Translations under genes and position numbers: made by a program | Notes under the pieces: model-generated | The model's database searches: none | Seen by the model: only the letters and a program-made list of their open reading frames with translations | What the model was told of the DNA's origin: nothing | Assembly: GCF_032716425.1 (NCBI RefSeq) | Contig: NZ_CP090419.1 | Coordinates: forward strand, 2,172,001-2,236,000 | Direction: 5' to 3' | DNA length: 64,000 nucleotides | DNA from: Pseudoalteromonas sp. N1230-9 | GTDB lineage: Bacteria; Pseudomonadota; Gammaproteobacteria; Enterobacterales; Alteromonadaceae | Shown here: positions 1-8,276 of the stretch, piece after piece | How the letters are laid out: each line of letters begins with the position of its first letter | Numbering within the stretch: the first letter of the stretch is position 1

Positions 1-90
1 CCTGCAATTGGGCTAAAAATTGAAGCCGATGAAATTATCCTAACCAATACATTTAATAGCTGGATTGGTTTTGGCAAAAGACCCAAATAA
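1..90 (+). CDS. C-terminal fragment of an unidentified protein
   Basis: Frame 1 is open from the left edge to a TAA at 88-90 and gives 29 residues ending GFGKRPK. The start lies outside the window. No family can be recognised from so little sequence. It ends 12 bases before the next start on the same strand, so it is probably the upstream member of the operon that runs to 7134. Confidence 0.55.
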   Translation, partial: PAIGLKIEADEIILTNTFNSWIGFGKRPK

Positions 91-102
91 TGGAGAAGCA
101 TC

Positions 103-564
103 ATGAATATTCAAAAAGGTTTACTCAATTTAATAACCCTAATCATCATTATTTTAATGCCCATGAAAGCGCTTAGTGCGGCTAAACCTATAACAGGTGT
201 GAGCTGCCAAGAAGGCTTTTATATCCTTACACCAGATAAACATATCCATTGGATAAGGGATCAACAAAAAGAGCGCACGCTTGTTTATTCTGAAGGTGAC
301 GATATTTATGCCATGGCTGAGTGTGGCACAGGTGTAATAACAGTATTTGAAAACAAACAATTGCAAACACCCCACTATAGCGCTTATTACAGCCCTAATT
401 GTAGGAATATTGGCACAGAAGTAGGTGAAACAAAAAGCATTTATCAAGGTGAAGTTAAAATAAATCACATACAAGCAACACCTAAAAGCCTAAAAATACG
501 TCTTGCTAACAATGCACTTTTCAGTAGCAATAGCTGTACTGATCTTGCGATGCAAAGCGAGTAA
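103..564 (+). CDS. Small secreted protein of unknown function
   Basis: The protein has 153 aa. Residues 1-26 form a typical Sec signal peptide: a short basic start, a long Ile/Leu stretch, and a likely cleavage after LSA. The mature part has four cysteines and a single tryptophan (motif HIHWIRD), which would suit two disulfides in the periplasm. I do not recognise a family. The ATG is preceded by GGAG at 92-95. The stop is only 3 bases before the start of the peroxidase-propeller gene, so the two are almost certainly co-transcribed. Its location next to a MauG/cytochrome c peroxidase homologue makes it a possible partner or substrate of that enzyme; this is inference only. Confidence 0.75.
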   Translation: MNIQKGLLNLITLIIIILMPMKALSAAKPITGVSCQEGFYILTPDKHIHWIRDQQKERTLVYSEGDDIYAMAECGTGVITVFENKQLQTPHYSAYYSPNCRNIGTEVGETKSIYQGEVKINHIQATPKSLKIRLANNALFSSNSCTDLAMQSE

Positions 565-567
565 GCA

Positions 568-3500
568 ATGAAAGACACACGTTATTATCTTGCTTTCACG
601 CTAAGCGCTTTAGCAGCAGCTTGTTTGTTTAATTACTCAGCGGCTAGTAACAAAGACAATGAAGAAGAACAAGCACTTAAGCAACTGCTAAACACCCTAA
701 ATGATAGTTATAAGTTAACAATTGACGTCACCGCTCCTCATTTAAATACTCCCATGTTTACACTAGGCATGGAGCTATTTTTTAGCAAAGCGTTGAGTGG
801 CAATCAAGATGTAGCCTGTGCAAGCTGTCACCACCCATTTCTAGCAGGTGGTGACAGCCTTAGCTTACCCATAGGTGAAGCTCCCTATGATGAGGATATA
901 ATTGGCCCTGGCCGCTGGCATGACTGGCAACGCTCAGCAGATCCAAAAGCAGATGGCGCCCCGAATGTAGCACGGCATTCACAAACAATTATTAATGCTT
1001 CTTTGTACAAAGAAGCCATGTTCTATGATGGCCGTATTTTTGTACTTGAAAATGATACTAACAAAGCGGATACCCCCCTACCACACCGCACCCCTGACAG
1101 TAATTTATGGCAAGGAGATCAGTTAGCAGGAAAAAACTTACTTGCAACACAAGCTCGTTTTCCTGTTGTTTCAAGTGATGAAATGCGAGGCTATACATTC
1201 GCAGCTGCCAGCACCAATGAAGACACCCGACACAAATTAACAAAACGCTTACAGCAACACGATAAAAACCAACAATGGCTTAAGCTATTTCGCAATGCCT
1301 TTAATGATTTACATGCCGCACCAGAACAGCTTTTTACCTTTGAGAATATTGCAACCGCAATTTCTTACTACCAATCAACCCAACTATTAATTAACACTCC
1401 ATGGTTTAATTACCTTAACGGAGAGAGTGATGCAATGACTCCCAGCCAAAAACGGGGGGCACAGTTATTCTTGAAGTCAGCTAAACAAGGTGGTGCTGGC
1501 TGTATAGAATGTCATACGCCCCCTATTTTTTCTGACGAGAAATTTCACAATATTGCTGCGGTACAGGTCGGTCGCGGCAAACAGCCAAGTGGTGAGGACT
1601 ACGGTCGGCGAGGGGTTACACAAAAAGACAACGATCGTTATAAATTTAGAACACCATCTCTGTTAAATGTTGCAGCAACAGCACCCTACACTCACTCTGG
1701 TGCGTTTATAAATTTAGAGTCGGTCATTAAGCACCACCTTGATCCTGCCAAGTCGTTGCAGAATTTTGATTACAGCTTTGCCGACAACCCACAACTAAGT
1801 TACGTCGCGAGCTTATTATCAAATAGCAAACTCAATTCTCAACGTGCACTAGAGCAATTACAAAATGAACAACAAAAAGGGGTCAGCTTACTGGCATCAG
1901 GCATTACCATATCTGATGCTCAGCTCTTTGATTTAATTGCCTTTTTAAATAGCCTCACCGACCCTTGCATCAATAGTCGAGAGTGTATGTCTAAATGGGT
2001 CCCCACTGAAACGGATAAAGCGCCAGATATACACCGTTTAAACGCACGGTTTAAACCTTTTACAGCACCGCCTCAGCCAATAAGCAGAATATCTCACACA
2101 GAAAGTAATTTACCGCAAATGTCATTCGACAACGCGAATATTAAGCCGGCGTTATTATTAAGTGATATGGAATTTGGCTGTAAATCCCGTACTTCAATCC
2201 CACCACAAAACACGAGCGCTGCAAAACGTTTTGATGAAGTATCACTAGATGCTGGCATAAGTCATCAACACCATATAACTTGGCAAAACTACACCCTATC
2301 ATCAGCGCAGCGGCTAATTTTTAGTGGCGGCGTTGCTATGGGTGACATAGATGGTGACTGCTGGCCTGACATCTTCTTTCCTACGGGTGACGGTGCCCCT
2401 GATAAACTATATCAAAATCAGCGTAATGGGCATTTTTCAGATATTACTCGCTCTTGGGGTATTACCAAAAAGGAGCTATCCAATGGCGCAGCGATGGTGG
2501 ACATTGATGGCGATGGTGATTTAGATATTTTCACCTCAAACTTGCTTCACCCTCATCTACCTTCCGTTAACAGTCAAGTAAACAAACACCCTCACCATCA
2601 AAGCCCCACTCTCTATCTTAATGAGCAGCAACACGGCTTTATTGTAAGTCATGATATTGGTTTGAATACCCAGCTTACTAGCTGGTCTTTCGCTTTTGCC
2701 GACTATGATAAAGACGGGGATGTCGATATGCTAACCAACCATTGGCGTGGGCCTGGCCTTGGTGGCCAGCTTCCTAATCACTTATGGGAAAACACAAGCC
2801 AAGTAAATACGCTGACATTTCAAGCGCAAGATGAGACAGCGGGTTTGCTTGATTTAATAGGAAGCACCGACTTTACTTTTACCTCTAATTTTTCGGATTT
2901 TAATAATGATGGTTGGCTAGATTTATTATTTACTGCGGACTTTGAAACCAGCCAAGTCTATAAAAACCTGCAAAATGGGCGGTTTGAAAAAGTGACGCAT
3001 GAACACACTATTCATGATCAAAATGGAATGGGCGCAGCCATAGCTGATTTTGATAACAATGGCTCATTAGACTGGTTTGTAAGCAGTATTTGGGATCCAA
3101 ATGGTCAGCCTGAAGGTAGCTGGGGAGTGATAGGTAATCGTCTATATAGAAACCAAAACAATCAGTTTATAGATATCACTGAACAAGCGGGTGTAGACAA
3201 AGGGTTATGGGCTTGGGGAGCATGCTTTGCCGATTTTAACAACGATGGCTGGCTAGACCTATTTCATGTTAATGGTTTTGATCTGCCCAAACAGCTAAGC
3301 AAACGCTTTGCTAACCCTCGCGCTTATCAAAAACTAAAACTCGCTATGGCTGAGTTTGAAAAAACACACAGCCGCTTATTCATTTCAAATCAAGATGGCA
3401 CCTTTACAGAACAAAGTAAGCTTTGGGGGGTTGGCGATCAACTCTCTGGCCGAGGCGTTGCGTGTGTCGACTATGATCGGGATGGCGATATCGATATTGT

Positions 3501-3864
3501 AATAAGTAATCATCAACAGGCTCCTCTGCTCTATAAAAATCGACATAATGATGAAAGTAAAAACAGTTACCTTTCCATTAGCTTGCGCGATACAACAAAA
3601 AATACGCGCGCACTAGGCGCTAAAGTGTACGTTACTGTTGGCGAAACAACTCAATTACAGGAAGTTCAAGCAGGCGGAAGCTTTCTAAGTGGCGCCCCTT
3701 CCACCCTGCACTTTGGTTTAGGACAGGCCTCGCAAGCTGACACGATCAAAATTGTATGGCCTGATAAAACAAACACAGTAAGTACTTTTACAAATGTACC
3801 TGCCAATCAATTTATTTATATCACTACCGACTTAACAGCTAACCTTAAAAAGTATCGAAAATAA
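568..3864 (+). CDS. Diheme cytochrome c peroxidase (CCP/MauG family) fused to a VCBS/FG-GAP propeller and ASPIC/UnbV domain
   Basis: The 1098-aa exported protein has a signal sequence at about 1-26; an Ala-Ala-Ala-Cys near 19 could instead be a weak lipobox. The N-terminal half (about 50-470) is a CCP/MauG module with two haem c motifs, CASCH at 84-88 and CIECH at 312-316. The latter sits in the family context GAGC..CHTPPIF...FHN. From about 590 to 980 come seven Asp-rich calcium-loop repeats of the D-x-D/N-x-D-G type (near 591, 643, 711, 774, 826, 888 and 967), as expected for a seven-bladed FG-GAP/VCBS propeller. An ASPIC/UnbV domain follows at about 1014-1085. CCP family members reduce peroxide or oxidise protein residues in the periplasm; the propeller probably binds a partner or a glycan. 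The fusion is much longer than ordinary CCPs (about 330-470 aa). It is the second complete gene of the operon. Confidence 0.88.
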   Translation: MKDTRYYLAFTLSALAAACLFNYSAASNKDNEEEQALKQLLNTLNDSYKLTIDVTAPHLNTPMFTLGMELFFSKALSGNQDVACASCHHPFLAGGDSLSLPIGEAPYDEDIIGPGRWHDWQRSADPKADGAPNVARHSQTIINASLYKEAMFYDGRIFVLENDTNKADTPLPHRTPDSNLWQGDQLAGKNLLATQARFPVVSSDEMRGYTFAAASTNEDTRHKLTKRLQQHDKNQQWLKLFRNAFNDLHAAPEQLFTFENIATAISYYQSTQLLINTPWFNYLNGESDAMTPSQKRGAQLFLKSAKQGGAGCIECHTPPIFSDEKFHNIAAVQVGRGKQPSGEDYGRRGVTQKDNDRYKFRTPSLLNVAATAPYTHSGAFINLESVIKHHLDPAKSLQNFDYSFADNPQLSYVASLLSNSKLNSQRALEQLQNEQQKGVSLLASGITISDAQLFDLIAFLNSLTDPCINSRECMSKWVPTETDKAPDIHRLNARFKPFTAPPQPISRISHTESNLPQMSFDNANIKPALLLSDMEFGCKSRTSIPPQNTSAAKRFDEVSLDAGISHQHHITWQNYTLSSAQRLIFSGGVAMGDIDGDCWPDIFFPTGDGAPDKLYQNQRNGHFSDITRSWGITKKELSNGAAMVDIDGDGDLDIFTSNLLHPHLPSVNSQVNKHPHHQSPTLYLNEQQHGFIVSHDIGLNTQLTSWSFAFADYDKDGDVDMLTNHWRGPGLGGQLPNHLWENTSQVNTLTFQAQDETAGLLDLIGSTDFTFTSNFSDFNNDGWLDLLFTADFETSQVYKNLQNGRFEKVTHEHTIHDQNGMGAAIADFDNNGSLDWFVSSIWDPNGQPEGSWGVIGNRLYRNQNNQFIDITEQAGVDKGLWAWGACFADFNNDGWLDLFHVNGFDLPKQLSKRFANPRAYQKLKLAMAEFEKTHSRLFISNQDGTFTEQSKLWGVGDQLSGRGVACVDYDRDGDIDIVISNHQQAPLLYKNRHNDESKNSYLSISLRDTTKNTRALGAKVYVTVGETTQLQEVQAGGSFLSGAPSTLHFGLGQASQADTIKIVWPDKTNTVSTFTNVPANQFIYITTDLTANLKKYRK

Positions 3865-3880
3865 AAAGGAATTGATAAAT

Positions 3881-5029
3881 ATGAATTTAAACCAATGTGT
3901 TAACTATCATGATTTTGAAAAACTCGCTAAACAACGCCTACCTAGCCCTATTTATAACTATATTGCGGGGGGTGCCGATGATGAAGTAACCATGCGACGC
4001 AACACTGAAGCATTTAATCAATGTGATTTAGTGCCCAATGTACTCAGAGGTGTTCAGCACGTTGACCTTAGCACCGAAGTTATGGGGCAAAAACTTAAAC
4101 TACCTATTTATTGTTCTCCAACAGCTTTGCAACGCTTATTTCATCACCAAGGCGAACATGCTGTAGCGGGTGCTGCTGAAAAATTTGGCACCCTATTTGG
4201 CGTGTCATCCCTCGGCACCGTATCAATGGAGAAAATAGCAAAAGATTTTGATATTCCTCAAGTTTATCAGTTTTATTTTCATAAAAATCGCGATTTAAAC
4301 AAAGCAATGATGGACCGTGCAAAAGCCTGTGGTGTTGAAGTCATGATGTTGACTGTTGACTCAATTACAGGTGGAAATAGAGAGCGAGATTTACGCACAG
4401 GGTTTTCAATTCCTTTCAGGTTAACTATGTCTGGTATGTGGGAGTTTATTCGTAAGCCGAACTGGGCCATAAACTATTTACTGCATGAAAAGTTTTCGCT
4501 CCCGCAACTACAAGAGCACATAGATATGAAAGGAAATAGCTCTTCCATCGGTGACTACTTTACCAATATGCTAGACCCTTCAATGAACTGGCAAGATGTC
4601 GCAGATATGGTCAAGTATTGGAATGGTCAATTTTGCCTTAAAGGTATTATCAGCGTCGAAGATGCTAAGCGCGCTGTTGAAATAGGCTGCACGGGTATTG
4701 TGGTATCAAATCATGGCGGGCGACAATTAGATGGCTCACGCAGCTCGTTTGATCAACTAGCTGAGATTGTAGATGCGGTTGGCAATGACATTGATGTGTT
4801 ATTTGACAGCGGCGTACAACGGGGCTCACACGTACTCAAAGCGTTGTCGATTGGCGCAAAAGCGGTTGGGATTGGTCGAATGTATCTTTATGCACTTGCA
4901 GCTGCAGGCCAACCTGGCGTTGAGCGAGTACTTGGTTTGATGCAAAGTGAAATTGAGCGAGATATGAAACTCATGGGCTGCACCAACATCAGTCAATTAC
5001 AACGACATCACGTTAAATTTCGACGCTAA
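3881..5029 (+). CDS. FMN-dependent alpha-hydroxy-acid oxidase/dehydrogenase (lactate/glycolate oxidase family)
   Basis: The 382-aa protein is a TIM-barrel flavoenzyme that oxidises an L-2-hydroxy acid to the 2-keto acid. Family marks are the N-terminal YNYIAGGADDE, TVDSITGGNRERDLR, the FMN-binding lysine K254 (FCLKGII), the catalytic H278 and R281 in SNHGGRQLDGS, and the phosphate loops DSGVQRGSHVLKAL and GIGRMYLYAL. No signal peptide is present, so it is cytoplasmic or loosely membrane-associated. I chose ATG 3881 because AAAAGGA at 3864-3870 is about 10 bases upstream; the TTG at 3872 lies directly on that site. It follows the peroxidase gene by 16 bases. The substrate cannot be assigned; lactate, glycolate and mandelate enzymes share these residues. 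MftD, a member of this superfamily, oxidises a peptide-derived substrate in mycofactocin maturation. Confidence 0.88.
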   Translation: MNLNQCVNYHDFEKLAKQRLPSPIYNYIAGGADDEVTMRRNTEAFNQCDLVPNVLRGVQHVDLSTEVMGQKLKLPIYCSPTALQRLFHHQGEHAVAGAAEKFGTLFGVSSLGTVSMEKIAKDFDIPQVYQFYFHKNRDLNKAMMDRAKACGVEVMMLTVDSITGGNRERDLRTGFSIPFRLTMSGMWEFIRKPNWAINYLLHEKFSLPQLQEHIDMKGNSSSIGDYFTNMLDPSMNWQDVADMVKYWNGQFCLKGIISVEDAKRAVEIGCTGIVVSNHGGRQLDGSRSSFDQLAEIVDAVGNDIDVLFDSGVQRGSHVLKALSIGAKAVGIGRMYLYALAAAGQPGVERVLGLMQSEIERDMKLMGCTNISQLQRHHVKFRR

Positions 5030-5073
5030 TAAAACACCCAAATACAACAAGATTTACACAAAGGAGGTCAACC

Positions 5074-7134
5074 ATGGCCCTTAATTATAAAAAAATACCT
5101 TTGTATTTATCAGCGATAATCTGCGCTTGGTCAATACCCGTCGATGCTTTTGCAGCTAATCAACCACACACCCTGCCATTGGAAATTATTGATGTCACCG
5201 CGTCACGATTACCAAGGGAGCTTTACAACACTCCCGCAGCTGTCACACTTGTTGATGGGCAACGTGAATTTCAACTACAAGAAGCTTTACAGTTGGATGA
5301 AGCTCTGCAATTTGTGCCTGGTGTGTACTTTCAAAACCGCTATAATTTTGCGCAAAATCTACGTATTTCTATTCGTGGCTTTGGTTCTCGCGCACCGTTC
5401 GGTGTAAGAGGAATGCAATTACAAGTAGATAATATCCCCTACACTTTACCCGATGGGCAAACTCAAGTAGATGATATTGAACTTAACGGTATAGACCAAT
5501 TACATGTGACTCGCGGCGCAGCAACCGTCCAATACGGTAACGGCGCAGGAGGGGCAATTAATATCAGTACAAAAAATGGCGAAACATTCAAAGGTGTCAC
5601 TCTAAACCTTGATATCGGTAGTGATGACTTATATAAGTTAAACGCACAAGCAGGAACCAGCAACAACACTGGCAGTGCCTATATCAGTGCAAGCCATCTC
5701 AACTTTAATGGCTATCGAGAGCAAAGTCAGGTTGAAAAAACCACTTTGCGCGGTAAGTTTATTTGGAATATTAACGACAGTAAAACACTCACTGTAATCA
5801 CTTCACTCATGGATATGCCAACATCCGAAGACCCAGGCGGGCTAACAAGAACCCAAGTTAATGAAGATCGACGTCAAGCCACTTTTATGGCTAAACGATT
5901 AGACAGCGGACAGCAGGTCGAGCAACAAACCCTAGGTTTAACTTTACGAGATAGTTCGTTCGAAAATACCCAGTGGATGATTAATCTATTTGCAACCCAT
6001 CGCGATTTTGAACAACAACTGCCATTTCCTGGCAGTAGTTTAATTGCCTACGATCGCTGGTTTTATGGAAGTAGTTTTGAAATAACCCAAGACTTACGAG
6101 CAAATAAACGACCGATTCGCCATACATCGGGTATTGAAATACGTAAGCAAGAGGATGACCGACAACGTTTTAGCGTCTCCCCTAACGCTGAAATAACAAG
6201 GCAAACGGTTGATGAGCTGCAAGAAGCAAGGTCAATGAGTGCCTTTAGTATTGTAGATTGGCACCTTAACGACGCCGTAATTTTAACCACTGGGGTACGC
6301 TATGATGATTTAAAAATGTCAATTGACGCTCACTTAGCGCAAAGTGGAGTTGGTTCAGGTCAACGTAACTATCATGAGTGGAATGGCAATTTAGGGCTTA
6401 GCTACCGGCTGGGTTTAAGGCATCAATGGTATGCTAATTTAGCCACCTCTTATGAATCACCAACCTTTACAGAGTTTGCCAACCCACAAGGGGCAGGCTT
6501 TAACCCATTTTTAAAACCTCAAGATTCTTTAAGCCGTGAGTTAGGTATTCGAGGTGAGTTGAGTGACATTCAATACGACATCACTTTGTTTGCAACCAAA
6601 GTGACCGATGAAATAATTCCCTATGAAATTGACGGTCTCAGATTTTTTGAAAATGCTGGCAAAACTGACCGAAAAGGCCTTGAGTTAGCTTTTGAGTGGC
6701 AACTCAATGAACAATGGCAATGGCGAAATGCGCTGACATTGGCTCGCTATCAATTCGATAACTTCACTCCACTAAGCGGTGATAATGTAAACGGAAATCG
6801 TATGCCTGGCTTACCAAGGCAACAGTGGGTCAGTCAAATTAACTGGCAGTATAATAAATGGCGAATTGAACTTGAGTCGAGTTATACCGGTCGGTTCTAT
6901 GCCGAAAATAGTAACGACACACAAATAAAACAAAATTGGCTATTTAACACACGCGCTTCCTACTCGCTATCACCTTCTGTATCGATAAAAGCGGGGATAC
7001 GTAACTTATTCTCAAAAGATTATTTTGCAAATGTACGTATTAACGCAAATGCTAATAGAGATGTGAGCCAACGCGGTTACTTTGAGCCAGCACCTGAACG
7101 TAATCTATATTTTGGTCTGAGCGCAAAATTCTAA
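5074..7134 (+). CDS. TonB-dependent outer-membrane receptor, YncD/PqqU-like
   Basis: The 686-aa protein has a signal peptide ending near DAFA (about residue 27), a TonB box-like EIIDVTASR, a plug domain (about 45-165) and a 22-strand barrel that ends in an aromatic-rich strand (NLYFGLSAKF). The plug segments RGFGSRAPFGVRG, LPDGQTQ and RGAATVQYGNGAGGAIN resemble, from memory, E. coli YncD (PqqU), which imports the cofactor PQQ. Many siderophore receptors share parts of this pattern, so the ligand is uncertain. Translation starts at ATG 5074 behind a perfect AAGGAGGT at 5061-5068, suggesting high expression. It is the last gene of the operon and is followed by a terminator. Confidence 0.87.
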   Translation: MALNYKKIPLYLSAIICAWSIPVDAFAANQPHTLPLEIIDVTASRLPRELYNTPAAVTLVDGQREFQLQEALQLDEALQFVPGVYFQNRYNFAQNLRISIRGFGSRAPFGVRGMQLQVDNIPYTLPDGQTQVDDIELNGIDQLHVTRGAATVQYGNGAGGAINISTKNGETFKGVTLNLDIGSDDLYKLNAQAGTSNNTGSAYISASHLNFNGYREQSQVEKTTLRGKFIWNINDSKTLTVITSLMDMPTSEDPGGLTRTQVNEDRRQATFMAKRLDSGQQVEQQTLGLTLRDSSFENTQWMINLFATHRDFEQQLPFPGSSLIAYDRWFYGSSFEITQDLRANKRPIRHTSGIEIRKQEDDRQRFSVSPNAEITRQTVDELQEARSMSAFSIVDWHLNDAVILTTGVRYDDLKMSIDAHLAQSGVGSGQRNYHEWNGNLGLSYRLGLRHQWYANLATSYESPTFTEFANPQGAGFNPFLKPQDSLSRELGIRGELSDIQYDITLFATKVTDEIIPYEIDGLRFFENAGKTDRKGLELAFEWQLNEQWQWRNALTLARYQFDNFTPLSGDNVNGNRMPGLPRQQWVSQINWQYNKWRIELESSYTGRFYAENSNDTQIKQNWLFNTRASYSLSPSVSIKAGIRNLFSKDYFANVRINANANRDVSQRGYFEPAPERNLYFGLSAKF

Positions 7135-7150
7135 AACGGCCTCATTTAAT

Positions 7151-7180
7151 AAAAAGGCGGATTATTTAATCCACCTTTTT
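7151..7180. terminator. Bidirectional intrinsic terminator
   Basis: A long inverted repeat has arms AAAAAGGCGGATTA and TAATCCACCTTTTT, one internal mismatch and a 2-base centre. It is flanked by A and T runs on both sides. It lies between the convergent receptor gene and the 2OG-Fe(II) oxygenase gene and can serve both. Confidence 0.75.
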
Positions 7181-7192
7181 AAATTTAAACAA

Positions 7193-8035
7193 TTACTTTA
7201 CGCCTAGCTCACGTAAGCGCTCTTGTAAGTAGCTGTCAGCAGTGTAGCGCTCAGAAAGTACAACATCAGGGCGCGGGTGTAAGAACAATGGTAACGAAAT
7301 ACGTGATTTCGTAGATGCTTTACCTGTTGGGTTGATTACGCGGTGAATCGTTGATGGGAAGTAACCACCTGACGCTTCTTCTAGCATGTCACCAATATTG
7401 ATGATCAAGTTACCAAAATCACATGGTACGTCTAACCAACCACCATCTGTTTTTTGTACTTGTAAACCTGGCTCATTGGCCGCAGGTAAAACAGTTAATA
7501 AGTTGATGTCACCGTGTGCCGCAGCACGAATTGCGCCTGGCTCTTCATCACCTGTCATTGGTGGGTAGTGAAGAATACGCAAAAGTGTTTGCTCAGAGTT
7601 AGCAATCATATCTTTAAGGTCGATAGAGAACTTAGCGCGCACATCTTCTGGTGCTTCAGCTTGAACCCAGCTTAATAATGTAGCTGCAAACTCATTAGCT
7701 AAACGGTAGTACTCACGGATTTCTTCTTCTAACTGTGCTGGAACACGGCCTTTTGGATAAACGTGGTAATACTCTTTAATATCTTTAACGGTAAAGCCTT
7801 TTGCAACTTCTGACACTGATGGTGGGAAATAACCATCTTGTGTTTCTTTTGAAAATAAAAACTCGTGCTTTTGCTCAGAATTAAAGAATTCTTGCCAATT
7901 TTTGTAAATAGACTCAACTAATGACTGAGGGATTGGGTGATTTTTTAATACACCGAAACCTGTGTTTCTTAGTGACTCAACAAATTGAGCGGCCGCATCG
8001 CTCGCTTTATAATCAACGGTAGGTAAATGTTGCAT
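7193..8035 (-). CDS. 2-oxoglutarate/Fe(II)-dependent oxygenase, isopenicillin N synthase-like family
   Basis: The 280-aa protein has a DIOX_N-type N-terminus (VDYKASDAAAQFVESLRNTG, then GFGVLKNHPI) and a double-stranded beta-helix core. The iron ligands are visible as H174-x-D176 in AAHGDINLL and H231 in STIHRVINP. The 2OG-binding Arg and Ser follow in SRISLP (about 241-243). The enzyme uses O2 and probably 2-oxoglutarate to oxidise an unknown small molecule. It is cytoplasmic. ATG 8035 is followed by a divergent intergenic region that also carries an FNR-type box at 8174-8187. Plant and fungal relatives act in secondary metabolism, but stand-alone bacterial members have few known substrates. 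Confidence 0.85.
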   Translation of the reverse strand: MQHLPTVDYKASDAAAQFVESLRNTGFGVLKNHPIPQSLVESIYKNWQEFFNSEQKHEFLFSKETQDGYFPPSVSEVAKGFTVKDIKEYYHVYPKGRVPAQLEEEIREYYRLANEFAATLLSWVQAEAPEDVRAKFSIDLKDMIANSEQTLLRILHYPPMTGDEEPGAIRAAAHGDINLLTVLPAANEPGLQVQKTDGGWLDVPCDFGNLIINIGDMLEEASGGYFPSTIHRVINPTGKASTKSRISLPLFLHPRPDVVLSERYTADSYLQERLRELGVK

Positions 8036-8173
8036 TGTCTTTTCCAGTGAATAAGGTTCTAGAAGTCTGTGCTAAGCTTAGCATTTCTTCATTATAGCGC
8101 TTCGCGAGGATAGAGAAACACAAGTAAAAACATAAGGACTTATGTCCGCTCCTGTTTTGTTAACGCCTTAGTT

Positions 8174-8187
8174 TTGATACAGATCAA
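8174..8187. promoter_or_regulatory. Perfect FNR/EtrA-type operator
   Basis: The bases TTGATACAGATCAA match the FNR consensus TTGAT-N4-ATCAA at every fixed position. The site lies in the 241-bp divergent region between the 2OG oxygenase (start 8035) and the hydrolase-OsmC gene (start 8277). A possible -10 (TATTCT, 8241-8246) for the rightward gene would place the box near -72, a known class I spacing. The promoter itself is only a guess. CRP sites have a different core (TGTGA). Confidence 0.6.
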
Positions 8188-8276
8188 CCACTTCAAAAAT
8201 TTAAGGAAAAGTTCAAAAGTAAAAACAAGTTCAACGGGTCTATTCTTAAATATTAAATAAAGGTAGGGTTTATATC

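Noticed and set aside
8071..8144. Short palindromes TGCTAAGCTTAGCA and CATAAGGACTTATG near the FNR box
   Set aside because: Both are perfect or near-perfect, but short AT-rich palindromes are common in such gaps and no known regulator matches. Only the FNR box was kept.
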